From contig NZ_BCZS01000003.1 of assembly GCF_001598855.1 (NCBI RefSeq), forward strand, positions 62,001 through 126,000: 64,000 bases of DNA. Reading direction: 5' to 3'. Under the pieces are notes generated by a model, which saw nothing but the letters and a program-made list of their open reading frames with translations, searched no databases and was not told where the DNA came from. This document shows, piece after piece, positions 36,797 to 47,149 of this stretch. The stretch is from Pluralibacter gergoviae ATCC 33028 = NBRC 105706. GTDB lineage: Bacteria; Pseudomonadota; Gammaproteobacteria; Enterobacterales; Enterobacteriaceae. The translations under genes were made by a program, and so were the position numbers. Numbering within the stretch: the stretch's first letter is position 1; each line of letters begins with the position of its first letter.

Positions 36797-37283
36797 CAAC
36801 GTAACCGTATGCCATTAGCCCGAAGCGAGAGGCGGGCACCCGGACTTTTTTCTGACGGATTAGACTATTTCTGACTGAATAAAAATCAGCACGTCGCGAG
36901 AATGTGATACATCCCTCGCTTATCCCTGAACCGTCAGGCCGAAGAGGGTGAAGGCGAAACCCACCGCGTGCAACACCGTTGATAAAAATATGGTCACTCA
37001 TTGTTTGTGCATTGAAGAGCGCGAACCATTCTGAATGGTTGGAGCCGTACCAGGCATCTATAGCCCATCCTCTTACCTGGTTGGCAAGGCTGCCTTCCGG
37101 ACGATCTACAATCCAGTATCTTCCCACCGGAATACCGCTGTTTGGAAGATATGTGCAATTAGGGTCGTTTGTATAAGGTTTTTGCCCGGAAAAAACGGGA
37201 AAAACTCCAACGCCGTAAACGTGTAGTTTGGCTTCACCGCCATCCTTCGAGAGGTCGTTGTAACTCATTCTCATTATTTGCAT
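36753..37283 (-). CDS. Tlde1 (DUF2778) L,D-transpeptidase-type effector
   Basis: 176 residues. The catalytic motif is GFRLHPLRPDGSGISEGCIT with His112, Ser122 and Cys125, the L,D-transpeptidase-like H...S-x-G-C arrangement of Tlde1, a type VI secretion effector that attacks peptidoglycan stem peptides and exchanges D-amino acids. SGIPVGRYWIVDRP is the usual sequence upstream of it. There is no signal peptide, consistent with export by a secretion machine; no secretion genes are in this window. AAGGA lies eight bases before ATG 37283. Base composition is well below that of the neighbouring genes in GC. Confidence 0.82.
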   Translation of the reverse strand: MQIMRMSYNDLSKDGGEAKLHVYGVGVFPVFSGQKPYTNDPNCTYLPNSGIPVGRYWIVDRPEGSLANQVRGWAIDAWYGSNHSEWFALFNAQTMSDHIFINGVARGGFRLHPLRPDGSGISEGCITFSRRADFYSVRNSLIRQKKVRVPASRFGLMAYGYVDVQGESDFANCKIR

Positions 37284-37552
37284 TGTTCACATCCTTTTGA
37301 ACATAAGTCGCATGACAACATGCTAACTGTCGGTAAAAATGAAGGCGTTTGACGCAATTCAGCAATTTTCAGACATGAGGATACGTCAAATTTCCCTTGC
37401 AATGTATGAGGTCGCAAACGCCTGGTAATTATATCGTTAGTATTCCCTGGTAATCACATTAATACGTCTAATATCCGTAATAGCCAATGGCTAATACTTC
37501 TCCCGAGCCTTTTTGCCGGAAAGCGCCGCTAAAAATTCGCTTCTTTCGCCGC
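37284..37552. other. AT-rich gap upstream of the effector gene
   Basis: 269 bases with markedly lower GC than the surroundings and no convincing frame. It should hold the promoter of the effector operon on the minus strand. I see no clear operator. Confidence 0.5.
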
Positions 37553-37650
37553 CGTTATCGGTAAGGACGTAACCATGATTGGCTACGGTGGTGGGGCGGC
37601 AAGAAAAGCGCGCTGATTGCGCATGAAGCCGCGTAAAACACGGTGGCCTG
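37553..37650 (+). pseudogene. ada: Remnant of a second ada 3' end
   Basis: The frame reads IGKDVTMIGYGGGAARKAR, matching the end of Ada downstream of the PCHR Cys (IGKDGTMTGYGGGVARKAW in the intact copy). One base is missing after AAAGCG, shifting the rest; the DNA GCTGATTGCGCATGAAGCC is nonetheless almost the same in both. Identity by eye is a little over 80 percent, so this is not a recent copy. A REP element follows each copy. It marks the right edge of the effector block. Confidence 0.8.
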
Positions 37651-37656
37651 CGCACC

Positions 37657-37687
37657 GTAGGCCGGCGCAAGCGCAGCGCCGCCCGGC
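37657..37687 (+). repeat. REP-type palindromic element, copy 5
   Basis: GTAGGCCGGCGCAAGCGCAG followed by CGCCGCCCGGC, a canonical copy. It lies between the ada remnant and the 3' end of pcaG. Confidence 0.8.
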
Positions 37688-37749
37688 AAAAGCCAGGCGC
37701 CGGGAATTAAGGGGGAGTTCAGCTTCCCCGGCCGGGGAAGCTGCATCAA

Positions 37750-39134
<1,385 letters not shown>

Positions 39135-39142
39135 TTATTGTT

Positions 39143-39155
39143 GTGATGGCATCAC
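39143..39155. promoter_or_regulatory. Palindrome upstream of pcaHG
   Basis: GTGATGGCATCAC, five-base arms around GGC, in the gap between pcaH and ydcJ. It resembles a CRP half-site pair but the spacing is one base too short for CRP. Confidence 0.3.
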
Positions 39156-39347
39156 CGGCAGTGTGTGTAAATACAATGTTAATTTAAAGTGAATTTATGC
39201 CCGATTTACCATAACCTTCAGTTATTAAAAAAATAGATATCAGAACCAAAAGCGAGACTGGCGGCGATCACACTTCCGACATTCTCCCCGTCGTAAGTAA
39301 TAAGGCTTATATACACTCATCCTGGTATTCACAGGAGAGATGAAAGA

Positions 39348-40691
39348 ATGGCGAACACCCTCACGGCTGATGAGATTCGGGAGCTTTTTTCGCAGGCGAT
39401 GTCGGCCATGTATCAGCAGGAGGTTCCCCAGTACGCCACGCTGCTGGAGCTGGTGGCGGACGTTAACCTCGCGGTGCTGGAGAGCAATCCCCGGCTGCAC
39501 GAGCGGCTCGCCAACGCCGGCGAGCTGGCGCGGCTCAACGTTGAGCGCCACGGCGCTATCCGCGTCGGGACCGCCGATGAACTGGCGACCCTGCGACGCA
39601 TGTTTGCCGTGATGGGAATGCAGCCGGTGAGCTATTACGACCTTTCCCAGGCGGGAGTGCCGGTACACTCCACGGCGTTCCGCCCGGTGGAGGACGCCGC
39701 GCTCGCCCGCAATCCCTTCCGCATTTTTACCTCGCTGCTGCGCCCGGAGCTTATCGAAAATCGCAGCCTGCGCGAGACGGCGGCGGCGATCCTCGCCCGC
39801 CGCGATATCTTTACCCCGCGCTGCCGGGCGCTGATCGCGCTGCATGAAGAGCAGGGCGCCTTCAGCGAGGCCGAGGGCCGCGAGTTCGTGCGCGAGGCGC
39901 TGGAAACGTTCCGCTGGCACCGCCACGCCACCGTCGATGCCGACACCTATCAGGCCCTGCACCGCGAGCACCGGCTGATTGCCGACGTGGTCTGCTTTCC
40001 GGGCTGCCACATTAACCACCTGACGCCGCGCACGCTGGATATTGACCGCGTTCAGGCCCTGATGCCGGAATACGGCATTGCGCCGAAGGTGCTGATTGAA
40101 GGCCCGCCCCGCCGCGAGGTGCCCATCCTCCTGCGCCAGACCAGCTTTAAGGCGCTCGACGAGCCGGTGCTGTTCGCCGGCGAGCATCAGGGCACCCACA
40201 CCGCGCGCTTCGGCGAAATTGAGCAGCGGGGCGTGGCCCTGACGCCGAAAGGGCGCGAGCTGTACGACGCGCTGCTGGCCGAGGCGGGCACCGGCAAAAG
40301 CAATCTCCAGCACCAGCAGCAGCTGGCGGACGCCTTTAAAGCGTTTCCCGACAGCGAACTGTTTCTGCGCCGCCGGGAGCTGGCCTATTTTCGCTACCGC
40401 CTGACGCCCGCCGGCGAGGCGCACCGCCACGCCTTTGGCCGGGGCGACGATCCGCAGCCGCTTATCGAGCGCGGCTGGCTGGTGGCGCAGCCCATCACCT
40501 ATGAGGACTTTCTGCCGGTCAGCGCGGCGGGCATCTTTCAGTCCAATCTCGGCAGCGACGAGCAGGCCCGCAGCCAGGGCAGCGGCAGCCGGGCGGATTT
40601 CGAAGCGGCGCTGGGCTGCCCGGTGCTCGACGAGTTCACCCTCTACCAGCAGGCGGAAGATCGCAGCAAACGGCGTTGCGGGCTGCTATAA
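39348..40691 (+). CDS. ydcJ: YdcJ: DUF1338 / 2-oxoadipate dioxygenase-decarboxylase-like (HglS) protein
   Basis: 447 residues, the E. coli YdcJ length. DUF1338 proteins are vicinal-oxygen-chelate-fold metalloenzymes; HglS of Pseudomonas turns 2-oxoadipate to 2-hydroxyglutarate in lysine breakdown. Likely metal ligands are the His of VHSTAFRPVED and the His/Glu residues in CHINHLTPRTLDID and RFGEIEQRG. Whether YdcJ has the same activity is unknown. It keeps its E. coli neighbourhood partners ydcI (upstream, separated here by inserted genes) and opgD (downstream). Confidence 0.92.
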   Translation: MANTLTADEIRELFSQAMSAMYQQEVPQYATLLELVADVNLAVLESNPRLHERLANAGELARLNVERHGAIRVGTADELATLRRMFAVMGMQPVSYYDLSQAGVPVHSTAFRPVEDAALARNPFRIFTSLLRPELIENRSLRETAAAILARRDIFTPRCRALIALHEEQGAFSEAEGREFVREALETFRWHRHATVDADTYQALHREHRLIADVVCFPGCHINHLTPRTLDIDRVQALMPEYGIAPKVLIEGPPRREVPILLRQTSFKALDEPVLFAGEHQGTHTARFGEIEQRGVALTPKGRELYDALLAEAGTGKSNLQHQQQLADAFKAFPDSELFLRRRELAYFRYRLTPAGEAHRHAFGRGDDPQPLIERGWLVAQPITYEDFLPVSAAGIFQSNLGSDEQARSQGSGSRADFEAALGCPVLDEFTLYQQAEDRSKRRCGLL

Positions 40692-40735
40692 GAGCTGTTT
40701 ACACTGGCGGGATTGCAGAATACAGGAATCCCGCT

Positions 40736-42238
40736 ATGCCACATCCCGCACCGCCGCCGATCGCCACGCGCCAGGGGCCCGTTCTGGGCGCCGCCGAAAA
40801 GGATATTCACGTCTGGCGCGGCATCCCCTTCGCCGCCCCGCCCGTCGGGGCGCTGCGCTGGCGCTCGCCGCAGCCGGTAACGCCCTGGCAGGAGACGCGC
40901 CCGGCCCGCGAGTTTGCGGCCGCCAGCTGGCAGAATATCGATCACTGCGTTGAGCTGGGCGGCGGCAATCCCGGCAGTTTCTCGGAAGATTGTCTCTACC
41001 TTAACGTCTGGGCGCCCGCTGCGCGCGGCGACAAATTACCGGTCATGGTCTGGCTGCACGGCGGCGGCTACACCATCGGCGCCGGAAACCTGCCGCCCTA
41101 CGACGGCGCGGCCCTGGCGCGGCGCGGGGTGGTGCTGGTGACGGTCAATTACCGCCTGGGGCAGCTGGGCTTTTTCGCCCATCCGGCGCTGGAGGGCGAA
41201 GAGGGCGAGCGCATCGGCAACTTTGCCCTGCTGGACCAGATAGCCGCCCTGCGCTGGGTGCAGGAGAACATTGCCGCCTTCGGCGGCGACAGCGGCAACG
41301 TCACGCTGATGGGGGAGTCCGCCGGGGCGCGCAGCGTGCTGTCGCTGCTGGCCTCGCCGAAAGCAAAGGGGCTGTTTCATAAGGCGATTATTCAAAGCGG
41401 CTATACCCTCCCGGACACGCCCTGGCAGCAGGCGCTGAAAAACGGCGAGGCGCTGGCCCGCCACTTCAACCTTGAAAATGCCAGCGCAGAGCAGCTGCGC
41501 GCCATCCCGGCCGAGGCGTTCTGGCCGCTGGAGGGGCCGCTGAAAAATGGGCCGGTGCCCATCAGCGGCGACGCGGTGCTGCCGCAGCCGATGCTCGACG
41601 TTTTTTTCCGCGGCGGGCAACATCCGATGCCGGTGATGGTCGGCTCCAACAGCGACGAGGCAAGCGTCATGGCGGTGTTTGGCGTTGACCTGGCCGCCGA
41701 GATAGCCAAGCTGCGCCGCCAGCGGCGGCTTGGCCTCGGGCTGATTAAGCTGCTCTATCCCGGCGTCAGGGGCGACCTGGCGCTGGGGCGCGAGGTGTGC
41801 CGCGATATGGCCTTTACCACGCTGGGCTACGTGGTGATGCAGGCCCAGCGGCGGGTCAACCGCCCCTGCTGGCGCTACTGGTTTGACTACGTGGCGGAAG
41901 CGGAGCGCGCGACCTACCTCCACGGCACCTGGCACGGCAACGAGGTGCCCTACGTCTTCGATACGCTGACCCTGGCGGAGCCGGCGAAAAACTACGTTAA
42001 TGAACGCGATCTTGCTTTCTCCGCCCGGGTGGCCGATTACTGGGTCAACTTTGCCCGCAGCGCCGGTAGCACGGTGCTGGACGGCCCGGTGCCGTGGCCG
42101 GCGGCGGTGCGGGGCCGCGACCGCCTGCTGCGCATCGGCATCCACCGCCGGGCCGGCTTTAAGGTGGAAAAGGGCTTTATGCGCGTCCGGCTGGCGCTGT
42201 TTCGCCGGGTGATGCGCCACCACGTCACCCTGGAGTAG
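40736..42238 (+). CDS. Type-B carboxylesterase
   Basis: 500 residues of the carboxylesterase/cholinesterase fold, like Bacillus p-nitrobenzyl esterase. Oxyanion-hole HGGG (108-111), nucleophile Ser195 in GESAG, a Glu in VGSNSDEASV and the catalytic His in GTWHGNEVPYVF. SEDCLYLNVWAP is the family signature. No signal peptide, so probably cytoplasmic. ATG 40736 has AGGA nine bases upstream. It is convergent with an SDR gene three bases from its stop. The natural ester is unknown. Confidence 0.88.
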   Translation: MPHPAPPPIATRQGPVLGAAEKDIHVWRGIPFAAPPVGALRWRSPQPVTPWQETRPAREFAAASWQNIDHCVELGGGNPGSFSEDCLYLNVWAPAARGDKLPVMVWLHGGGYTIGAGNLPPYDGAALARRGVVLVTVNYRLGQLGFFAHPALEGEEGERIGNFALLDQIAALRWVQENIAAFGGDSGNVTLMGESAGARSVLSLLASPKAKGLFHKAIIQSGYTLPDTPWQQALKNGEALARHFNLENASAEQLRAIPAEAFWPLEGPLKNGPVPISGDAVLPQPMLDVFFRGGQHPMPVMVGSNSDEASVMAVFGVDLAAEIAKLRRQRRLGLGLIKLLYPGVRGDLALGREVCRDMAFTTLGYVVMQAQRRVNRPCWRYWFDYVAEAERATYLHGTWHGNEVPYVFDTLTLAEPAKNYVNERDLAFSARVADYWVNFARSAGSTVLDGPVPWPAAVRGRDRLLRIGIHRRAGFKVEKGFMRVRLALFRRVMRHHVTLE

Positions 42239-42241
42239 GCC

Positions 42242-42961
42242 TTAGCCCAGCAGCGCGCCGCCCTCAATATCCACTACGCTGCCGGTGACGAACGGGTTAT
42301 CGATAATAAACAGATAGCCGCGGGCAATATCCTCCGCCCGGCCAAAGGCCCGCACCGGCAGCGTTTCGGCCGCCGCATTGAGCATCTTCTCCCGCGCCGC
42401 GGGCGCCATCCCGGCGTAGGCTTCGGTATCGGTCAGGCCGGGGCTGACGGCGTTAATCCGCAGCGGCGACAGCTCTTTCGCCAGCACCTTCACCGCCGAC
42501 TCCAGGGCGGCGTTCATGGTGGTTTTAACGAGGGTCCCGGCGACGGCGCGGCGGGCGAGAAAGCCGCTGGTCAGCGTCAGGGTGCCGCGCGGGGCAATAT
42601 TGCCGCTGAGGCGGCGCGCGGCGTTAATACTGCCCCAGAACTTGGTGTCGAAGGCCTGCCGCGCCGCATCGAGATCCAGCTCAGCCAGCGCGCCGCCCGG
42701 CGCCTGCGAGCCGGCGGTGACGATGATATTGTCCACCGCGCCGAGGCGGCCTGCGAATGTCGTCACCTCCGCGTCGCGGCTGATGTCCAGCGCGGCGGTC
42801 TCGATATTCCCTCCGCCGGTCGCCAGAGACCGCCGCGCGGCGTCAAGCTTTTGTGCGCTGCGCCCGGCAATCACCAGGCTGTCGCCGCGGGCGGTCAGCG
42901 CCCGGGCAACGGCAAATCCGATACCTGAAGCGCCGCCGATAATCAGCGTTTTACGGGTCAT
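42242..42961 (-). CDS. SDR-family protein lacking the catalytic Tyr
   Basis: 239 residues with the SDR cofactor motif IIGGASGIGFAVARAL and the NADP-type IAGRSAQKL. The catalytic Ser is at TSG (about 132) and Lys146 is present, but the position four before it, normally Tyr of YxxxK, is Gly (G-T-L-V-K). It is therefore an atypical SDR with altered chemistry or a non-catalytic role. ATG 42961 has GGAG seven bases upstream; an in-frame GTG at 42967 is less likely. It is divergent from a LysR gene, which probably controls it. Confidence 0.8.
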   Translation of the reverse strand: MTRKTLIIGGASGIGFAVARALTARGDSLVIAGRSAQKLDAARRSLATGGGNIETAALDISRDAEVTTFAGRLGAVDNIIVTAGSQAPGGALAELDLDAARQAFDTKFWGSINAARRLSGNIAPRGTLTLTSGFLARRAVAGTLVKTTMNAALESAVKVLAKELSPLRINAVSPGLTDTEAYAGMAPAAREKMLNAAAETLPVRAFGRAEDIARGYLFIIDNPFVTGSVVDIEGGALLG

Positions 42962-43087
42962 AGTCACTCCTCAGTGAATAAACTGTGCGCAGCGCCGGTG
43001 CTGCGCGACGGTAAATTCACTTTACAGCCTGCGATGATTTTTGATAATGGCGCTAAAACCTCAATATCTTTTCGGAAAAGCTGAAAA

Positions 43088-43999
43088 ATGGGCAAAGTGG
43101 AAGATATGGCGCTGCTGGTGGAAGTGGTCGAGGCGGGCGGGCTGTCCGCCGCCGGCCGCCGCCTGGGCCTGTCGCCGGCAACCATGACGGCGCGGGTGAA
43201 GGCTATCGAGCAGCGCTATCAAACGCAGCTGTTTCACCGCTCGACCCGCGCCATCGCGCTGACCCACGCCGGGGAGGCGTTCTACCACGCCGCGCTGCGC
43301 GTGCTGGAGGAGGTCAGGTACGCCGAATCGCACCTCCAGCAGAAAGAGGGCGTGCTGGCGGGGAGCCTGCGCATTGCCGCGCCCTCGGATTTCGGCAGAC
43401 AGTATCTCAGCCCCGCGCTGCTGGCCTTTTGCCGCCGCCATCCGCAGGTGCGGGCCTCGCTCTACCTCGGGGAGCGCGTTGAGGATCTGATTGCTCGGCG
43501 GCTGGACATGAGCGTGCGCTTCGGCAATCTGCCGGACAGCAGCCTGGTGGTGAAGCGCATCCGCGTCAATCGCCGGGTGCTGGTGGCCTCGGCGGCCTAT
43601 CTCGACCGCGCGGGCGCGCCTTCCTCGCCTGACGATCTGCACCGCCACCGCTGCCTGGCGCTGGAGTCGCGCGGCGTGGTGATGAACGAGTGGCGCTTTA
43701 TCCGCCGGGAGGAGCAGTACGCCGTGCGCGTTGAGCCGGCGATGGTCTGCGACGACGGCGCGCTGCTGCGCCAGTGGGCGCTCAACGGCGCGGGCATTGC
43801 CGCGAAATCGTGGTGGGACGTCAAGCAGGACGTTGAGGCCGGGCGGCTCACCGAAGTTCTGACCGACAGCTTTATCGGCTTCAGCCGCCTCGACGATAAA
43901 AACGTCGGGCTGCAGTTCGTTTACCCTCAGCGCAGGCTGCAGCCGCAGCAGGTCACCGCGTTTACCCGTTTTTTTACCGACTGGCTGGACACCGCATAG
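43088..43999 (+). CDS. LysR-type transcriptional regulator (DmlR-like subgroup)
   Basis: 303 residues. N-terminal helix-turn-helix (FVEVVEAGGLSAAGRRLGL type sequence, then MTARVKAIEQRYQTQLFHRSTR) and a substrate-binding domain whose motifs (GSLRIAAPSDFGRQYLSPALLAF, RRLDMSVRFGNLPDSSLV) are typical of this subgroup. It is divergent from the atypical SDR gene across 126 bases, the usual layout of a LysR regulator and its target. Effector unknown. Confidence 0.85.
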   Translation: MGKVEDMALLVEVVEAGGLSAAGRRLGLSPATMTARVKAIEQRYQTQLFHRSTRAIALTHAGEAFYHAALRVLEEVRYAESHLQQKEGVLAGSLRIAAPSDFGRQYLSPALLAFCRRHPQVRASLYLGERVEDLIARRLDMSVRFGNLPDSSLVVKRIRVNRRVLVASAAYLDRAGAPSSPDDLHRHRCLALESRGVVMNEWRFIRREEQYAVRVEPAMVCDDGALLRQWALNGAGIAAKSWWDVKQDVEAGRLTEVLTDSFIGFSRLDDKNVGLQFVYPQRRLQPQQVTAFTRFFTDWLDTA

Positions 44000-44010
44000 C
44001 AACGCACGTC

Positions 44011-44853
44011 TCAGCAGGCCAGCAGGGCGGTACGAAACTGCTGGATGCCGGGACGCGGGGCGCCGTCGCGCAGCAGCAGCCGGTAGCTGGCGCCGGTCTT
44101 CACGCTGTCGGCAAAGGGGCGCGCCAGCCGCCCGCAGCGCACGTCTTCCGCAATCAGCATTTCGTCGGCGATGGCCAGCCCATAGCCCTGGATGGCGGCG
44201 GTGATCGCCAGGTCCATGGTGTCGAAGTGTTGATTTTTTTGCATAGCGTCGGCCAGGGTTTCCGGCCGCGCCGTCAGCCACAGCGACCAGTCGGTTTTGT
44301 CCCGCGTCGGATGCAGAAAGGTCATGGTATTCAGCGCCCGCTCTTTGGCCGCGAGCGGGCTGACCACCGGGGTCAGCGCCTCTTCGAACAGCAGATCGCC
44401 CGCCTGCTGGTGCGCGCCGAACACCACGGCGGCGTCGAACGGCTCGGTGCGGAAGTTGACCGCGTGCTCGGTGGTGGTGGTCAGGGCTACCTGCAGGTCC
44501 GGGTAGCGCTGCTCAATCTGCGACAGGCGCGGCAGCAGCCAGCGGATGGCGCAGGTCGGCGCCTTCAGCCGCACCACCGTCTGCTGCTGGCGGGCGTGCT
44601 CCGCCGCGCCGTGCAGCTGATTAAAGGCGGCGAGCAGCTCGGGATAGAGAGCGCTGCCCTGGGGCGACAGCCGCAGGCCGCGGGCGTGGCGCTGAAACAG
44701 CGGAAAGCCAAACCACGCTTCGAGGGTGGCGATTTTACGGCTCACCGCGCCCTGGGTCAGGCACAGCTCGGCGGCGGCGTGGGTCAGGTTAAGGTGGCGC
44801 GCGGCGGCAAGGAACGCCTCAACGGCGTTAACGGGCAGGGTGTGGCGCGGCAT
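44011..44853 (-). CDS. LysR-type transcriptional regulator (GcvA/AmpR-like subgroup)
   Basis: 280 residues. The opening LPVNAVEAFLAAARHLNLTHAAAELCLTQGAVSRKIATLEAWFGFPLFQR is the GcvA-like DNA-binding domain. The ligand domain ends early (RTALLAC), so the protein is at the short end of the family. It is divergent from the aminotransferase/binding-protein pair and probably regulates it. Tail to tail with the previous LysR gene, 11 bases apart. Confidence 0.85.
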   Translation of the reverse strand: MPRHTLPVNAVEAFLAAARHLNLTHAAAELCLTQGAVSRKIATLEAWFGFPLFQRHARGLRLSPQGSALYPELLAAFNQLHGAAEHARQQQTVVRLKAPTCAIRWLLPRLSQIEQRYPDLQVALTTTTEHAVNFRTEPFDAAVVFGAHQQAGDLLFEEALTPVVSPLAAKERALNTMTFLHPTRDKTDWSLWLTARPETLADAMQKNQHFDTMDLAITAAIQGYGLAIADEMLIAEDVRCGRLARPFADSVKTGASYRLLLRDGAPRPGIQQFRTALLAC

Positions 44854-44965
44854 GGTCGGCTCCAGCTATGCAATTTTGTCATGGCTATTATGACAACATT
44901 TCGATTGTCGCCTCAAGGCGCTTTGGTTTGAATAGTTATGCACCGATTTTGCGAAAGGATTGATA

Positions 44966-46135
44966 ATGACTGTTCATGCTTCAGTAACGCCGCGCACCCG
45001 ACTGCCGGACGTTGGCACCACTATTTTTACCGTCATCGGCGAACTTTCCGCCCGGCATAACGCCATCAACCTTTCTCAGGGCGCGCCGAATTTTGCCTGC
45101 GACCCGCAGCTGGCGGCAGGCGTCACGCGGGCGATGGCGGCTGGACACAACCAGTACGCGCCGATGACCGGCCTGCCGCTGCTCAGAACCCGCATTGCCG
45201 ATAAAATTGCCGATCTGTACGGCACCCGCTACGACGCCGATAGCGAGGTGCTGGTGACCGCCAGCGCCAGCCAGGGGCTTTATTCCGCCATCAGCGGACT
45301 GGTGCATCCGGGCGACGAGGTTATCTATTTTGAACCTTCCTTCGACAGCTACGCGCCTATCGTGCGGCTGCAGGGGGCGACGCCGGTGGCCATCAAGCTG
45401 ACGGTGCCCGATTTCAGCGTCAACTGGGACGAGGTGCAGGCGGCAATCACGCCGCGCACGCGGATGATCATCATTAATACCCCGCACAACCCCAGCGGCC
45501 AGGTGTTCAGCGCCGATGATTTGCAGCTGCTGGCGTCGCTGACCCGCAATACCGATATCGTCATCCTCTCCGATGAGGTTTACGAACACGTGGTGTTTGA
45601 CGGCGCGCCGCACTGCGGCATGGCGACCCACCCGCAGCTGGCGGAGCGCAGCGTCATCGTCTCCTCGTTCGGCAAAACCTACCACGTGACCGGCTGGCGG
45701 GTGGGCTACTGCGTCGCGCCTGCGGCGCTGATGGCCGAGATCTGCAAAGTACACCAGTTTCTGATGTTTGCCGCCGACACGCCGATGCAGTATGCCTTCG
45801 CAGACTATATGGCCGACCCGCAGAGCTGGCTCTCGCTGGCGGCGTTCTACCAGCGCAAGCGCGATCTGCTGCAGTCCCTGCTCGCCGATTCGCCGTTTAA
45901 CCTGCTGCCGAGCCGGGGCTCCTTTTTCCTGCTGGCGGAGTACGGCCACTTCAGCCGCGAGTCCGACAGCGAGATGGTCAAGCGGCTGATCGTCGAGTGC
46001 GGGGTCGCCACTATTCCGCTGTCGGCGTTTTATACCGACGGCACCGATAACAAACTGATCCGCCTCTCTTTTGCCAAAGATGAGGCCACGCTGCGGGCAG
46101 GGGCTGCGGCCCTCTGCCGCGTGCAGACACGCTGA
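44966..46135 (+). CDS. PLP-dependent aminotransferase (YbdL/methionine aminotransferase type)
   Basis: 389 residues, fold-type I aminotransferase. Lys237 in SSFGKTYHVTGWRVGY should bind PLP; NTPHNPSGQVF and SDEVYEHVVFDG are the cofactor-contacting motifs. The overall sequence resembles E. coli YbdL, which favours methionine, His and Phe, but the substrate here could differ. ATG 44966 has AAGGA seven bases upstream. Followed after 12 bases by a periplasmic amino-acid-binding protein, so one operon for uptake sensing and use of an amino acid is likely. Confidence 0.87.
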   Translation: MTVHASVTPRTRLPDVGTTIFTVIGELSARHNAINLSQGAPNFACDPQLAAGVTRAMAAGHNQYAPMTGLPLLRTRIADKIADLYGTRYDADSEVLVTASASQGLYSAISGLVHPGDEVIYFEPSFDSYAPIVRLQGATPVAIKLTVPDFSVNWDEVQAAITPRTRMIIINTPHNPSGQVFSADDLQLLASLTRNTDIVILSDEVYEHVVFDGAPHCGMATHPQLAERSVIVSSFGKTYHVTGWRVGYCVAPAALMAEICKVHQFLMFAADTPMQYAFADYMADPQSWLSLAAFYQRKRDLLQSLLADSPFNLLPSRGSFFLLAEYGHFSRESDSEMVKRLIVECGVATIPLSAFYTDGTDNKLIRLSFAKDEATLRAGAAALCRVQTR

Positions 46136-46147
46136 GGAGTTGTGACA

Positions 46148-46921
46148 ATGAAGGTTAAAGCACTGATTCTGGGGATGGGACTGCTGGGTTCGCTGTCCGC
46201 GTTTGCCGCCGGCGAACTGCGCTACGGCGTGGAGGCGGAGTATCCGCCGTTCGAGAGCCGCAACAGCGCGGGGCAGCTTGAGGGCTTCGATATCGACCTC
46301 GGCAACGCCATCTGTAAAGCTGCCCAGCTCAAGTGCAGCTGGGTGGAGGGTTCATTCGATGCGCTGATCCCGGGGCTGGTGGCGAAGAAGTTTGACGCCA
46401 TCAACTCGGCGATGAACATTACCGACCAGCGGCGCAAGAGCATCGACTTCACCCAGCCTATTTATCGCATCCCTTCCCAACTGGTGGGGAAAGCGGGCAG
46501 CGGGATGCAGGCGACGCCGGAGGGGCTGCAGGGGAAAACCATCGGCGTGCTGCAGGGCTCGATCCAGGAAACCTTTGCCAAAGAGCACTGGGAAAAGCAT
46601 GGCGTCACCGTGGTCTCTTATAGAGATCAGAACATGGCCTGGGCAGACCTGCTCAACGGCCGGATAGACGCCTCGCTGGTGATGTCCGCCGCCGGCCAGG
46701 CGGGCTTTCTTAGCAAGCCGCAGGGCAAGGGCTTCGGCTTTATCGGCCAGCCGGTGGCGGATGATACCATCCTCGGCAGCGGTATCGGCTTCGGTCTGCG
46801 CAAGGGCGACGCGGCGACCAAAAAGCAGCTGGACGCGGCGATTGATAAAGTGCGCGCCGACGGCACCATCACCCGCCTGGCGGCGAAATACTTTCCCGGT
46901 ATCGACGTCAGCGTGAAATAG
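46148..46921 (+). CDS. Periplasmic amino-acid-binding protein (HisJ/ArgT-like)
   Basis: 257 residues with a cleavable signal peptide (LILGMGLLGSLSAFAAG). Family 3 solute-binding motifs LRYGVEAEYPPFES, LEGFDIDLGNAIC and AINSAMNITDQRRKSIDFT point to lysine/arginine/ornithine/histidine-type ligands. No permease or ATPase gene is near, so it must share a transporter encoded elsewhere. ATG 46148 has GGAG eight bases upstream; a GTG at 46142 is too close to that site. Second gene of the aminotransferase operon. Confidence 0.87.
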   Translation: MKVKALILGMGLLGSLSAFAAGELRYGVEAEYPPFESRNSAGQLEGFDIDLGNAICKAAQLKCSWVEGSFDALIPGLVAKKFDAINSAMNITDQRRKSIDFTQPIYRIPSQLVGKAGSGMQATPEGLQGKTIGVLQGSIQETFAKEHWEKHGVTVVSYRDQNMAWADLLNGRIDASLVMSAAGQAGFLSKPQGKGFGFIGQPVADDTILGSGIGFGLRKGDAATKKQLDAAIDKVRADGTITRLAAKYFPGIDVSVK

Positions 46922-47149
46922 TTTCCCGCCCCGCTTTTGTCTGCAGAGGCGGGGCCGTACATCGTGAAGCTTTGCCGCATAAATTTACCGCCAGAATCAG
47001 CCACATCCCATCGCAATAATTTATTTCCCCGTTCGGGCGCTTTTTGACCCGGCGGTCATTGGATTATCAGCCAATTTTGTCTAGAGTGGGCGCTCTTAGC
47101 GACGTCAGTTAATTGCCGCAGATTTCGACAGAAGGACGCTTATCCGGGT

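Noticed and set aside
39141-39156. CRP site before pcaH
   Set aside because: TGTGA and TCACC are separated by five bases rather than six and the second half is imperfect; kept only as an unnamed palindrome.
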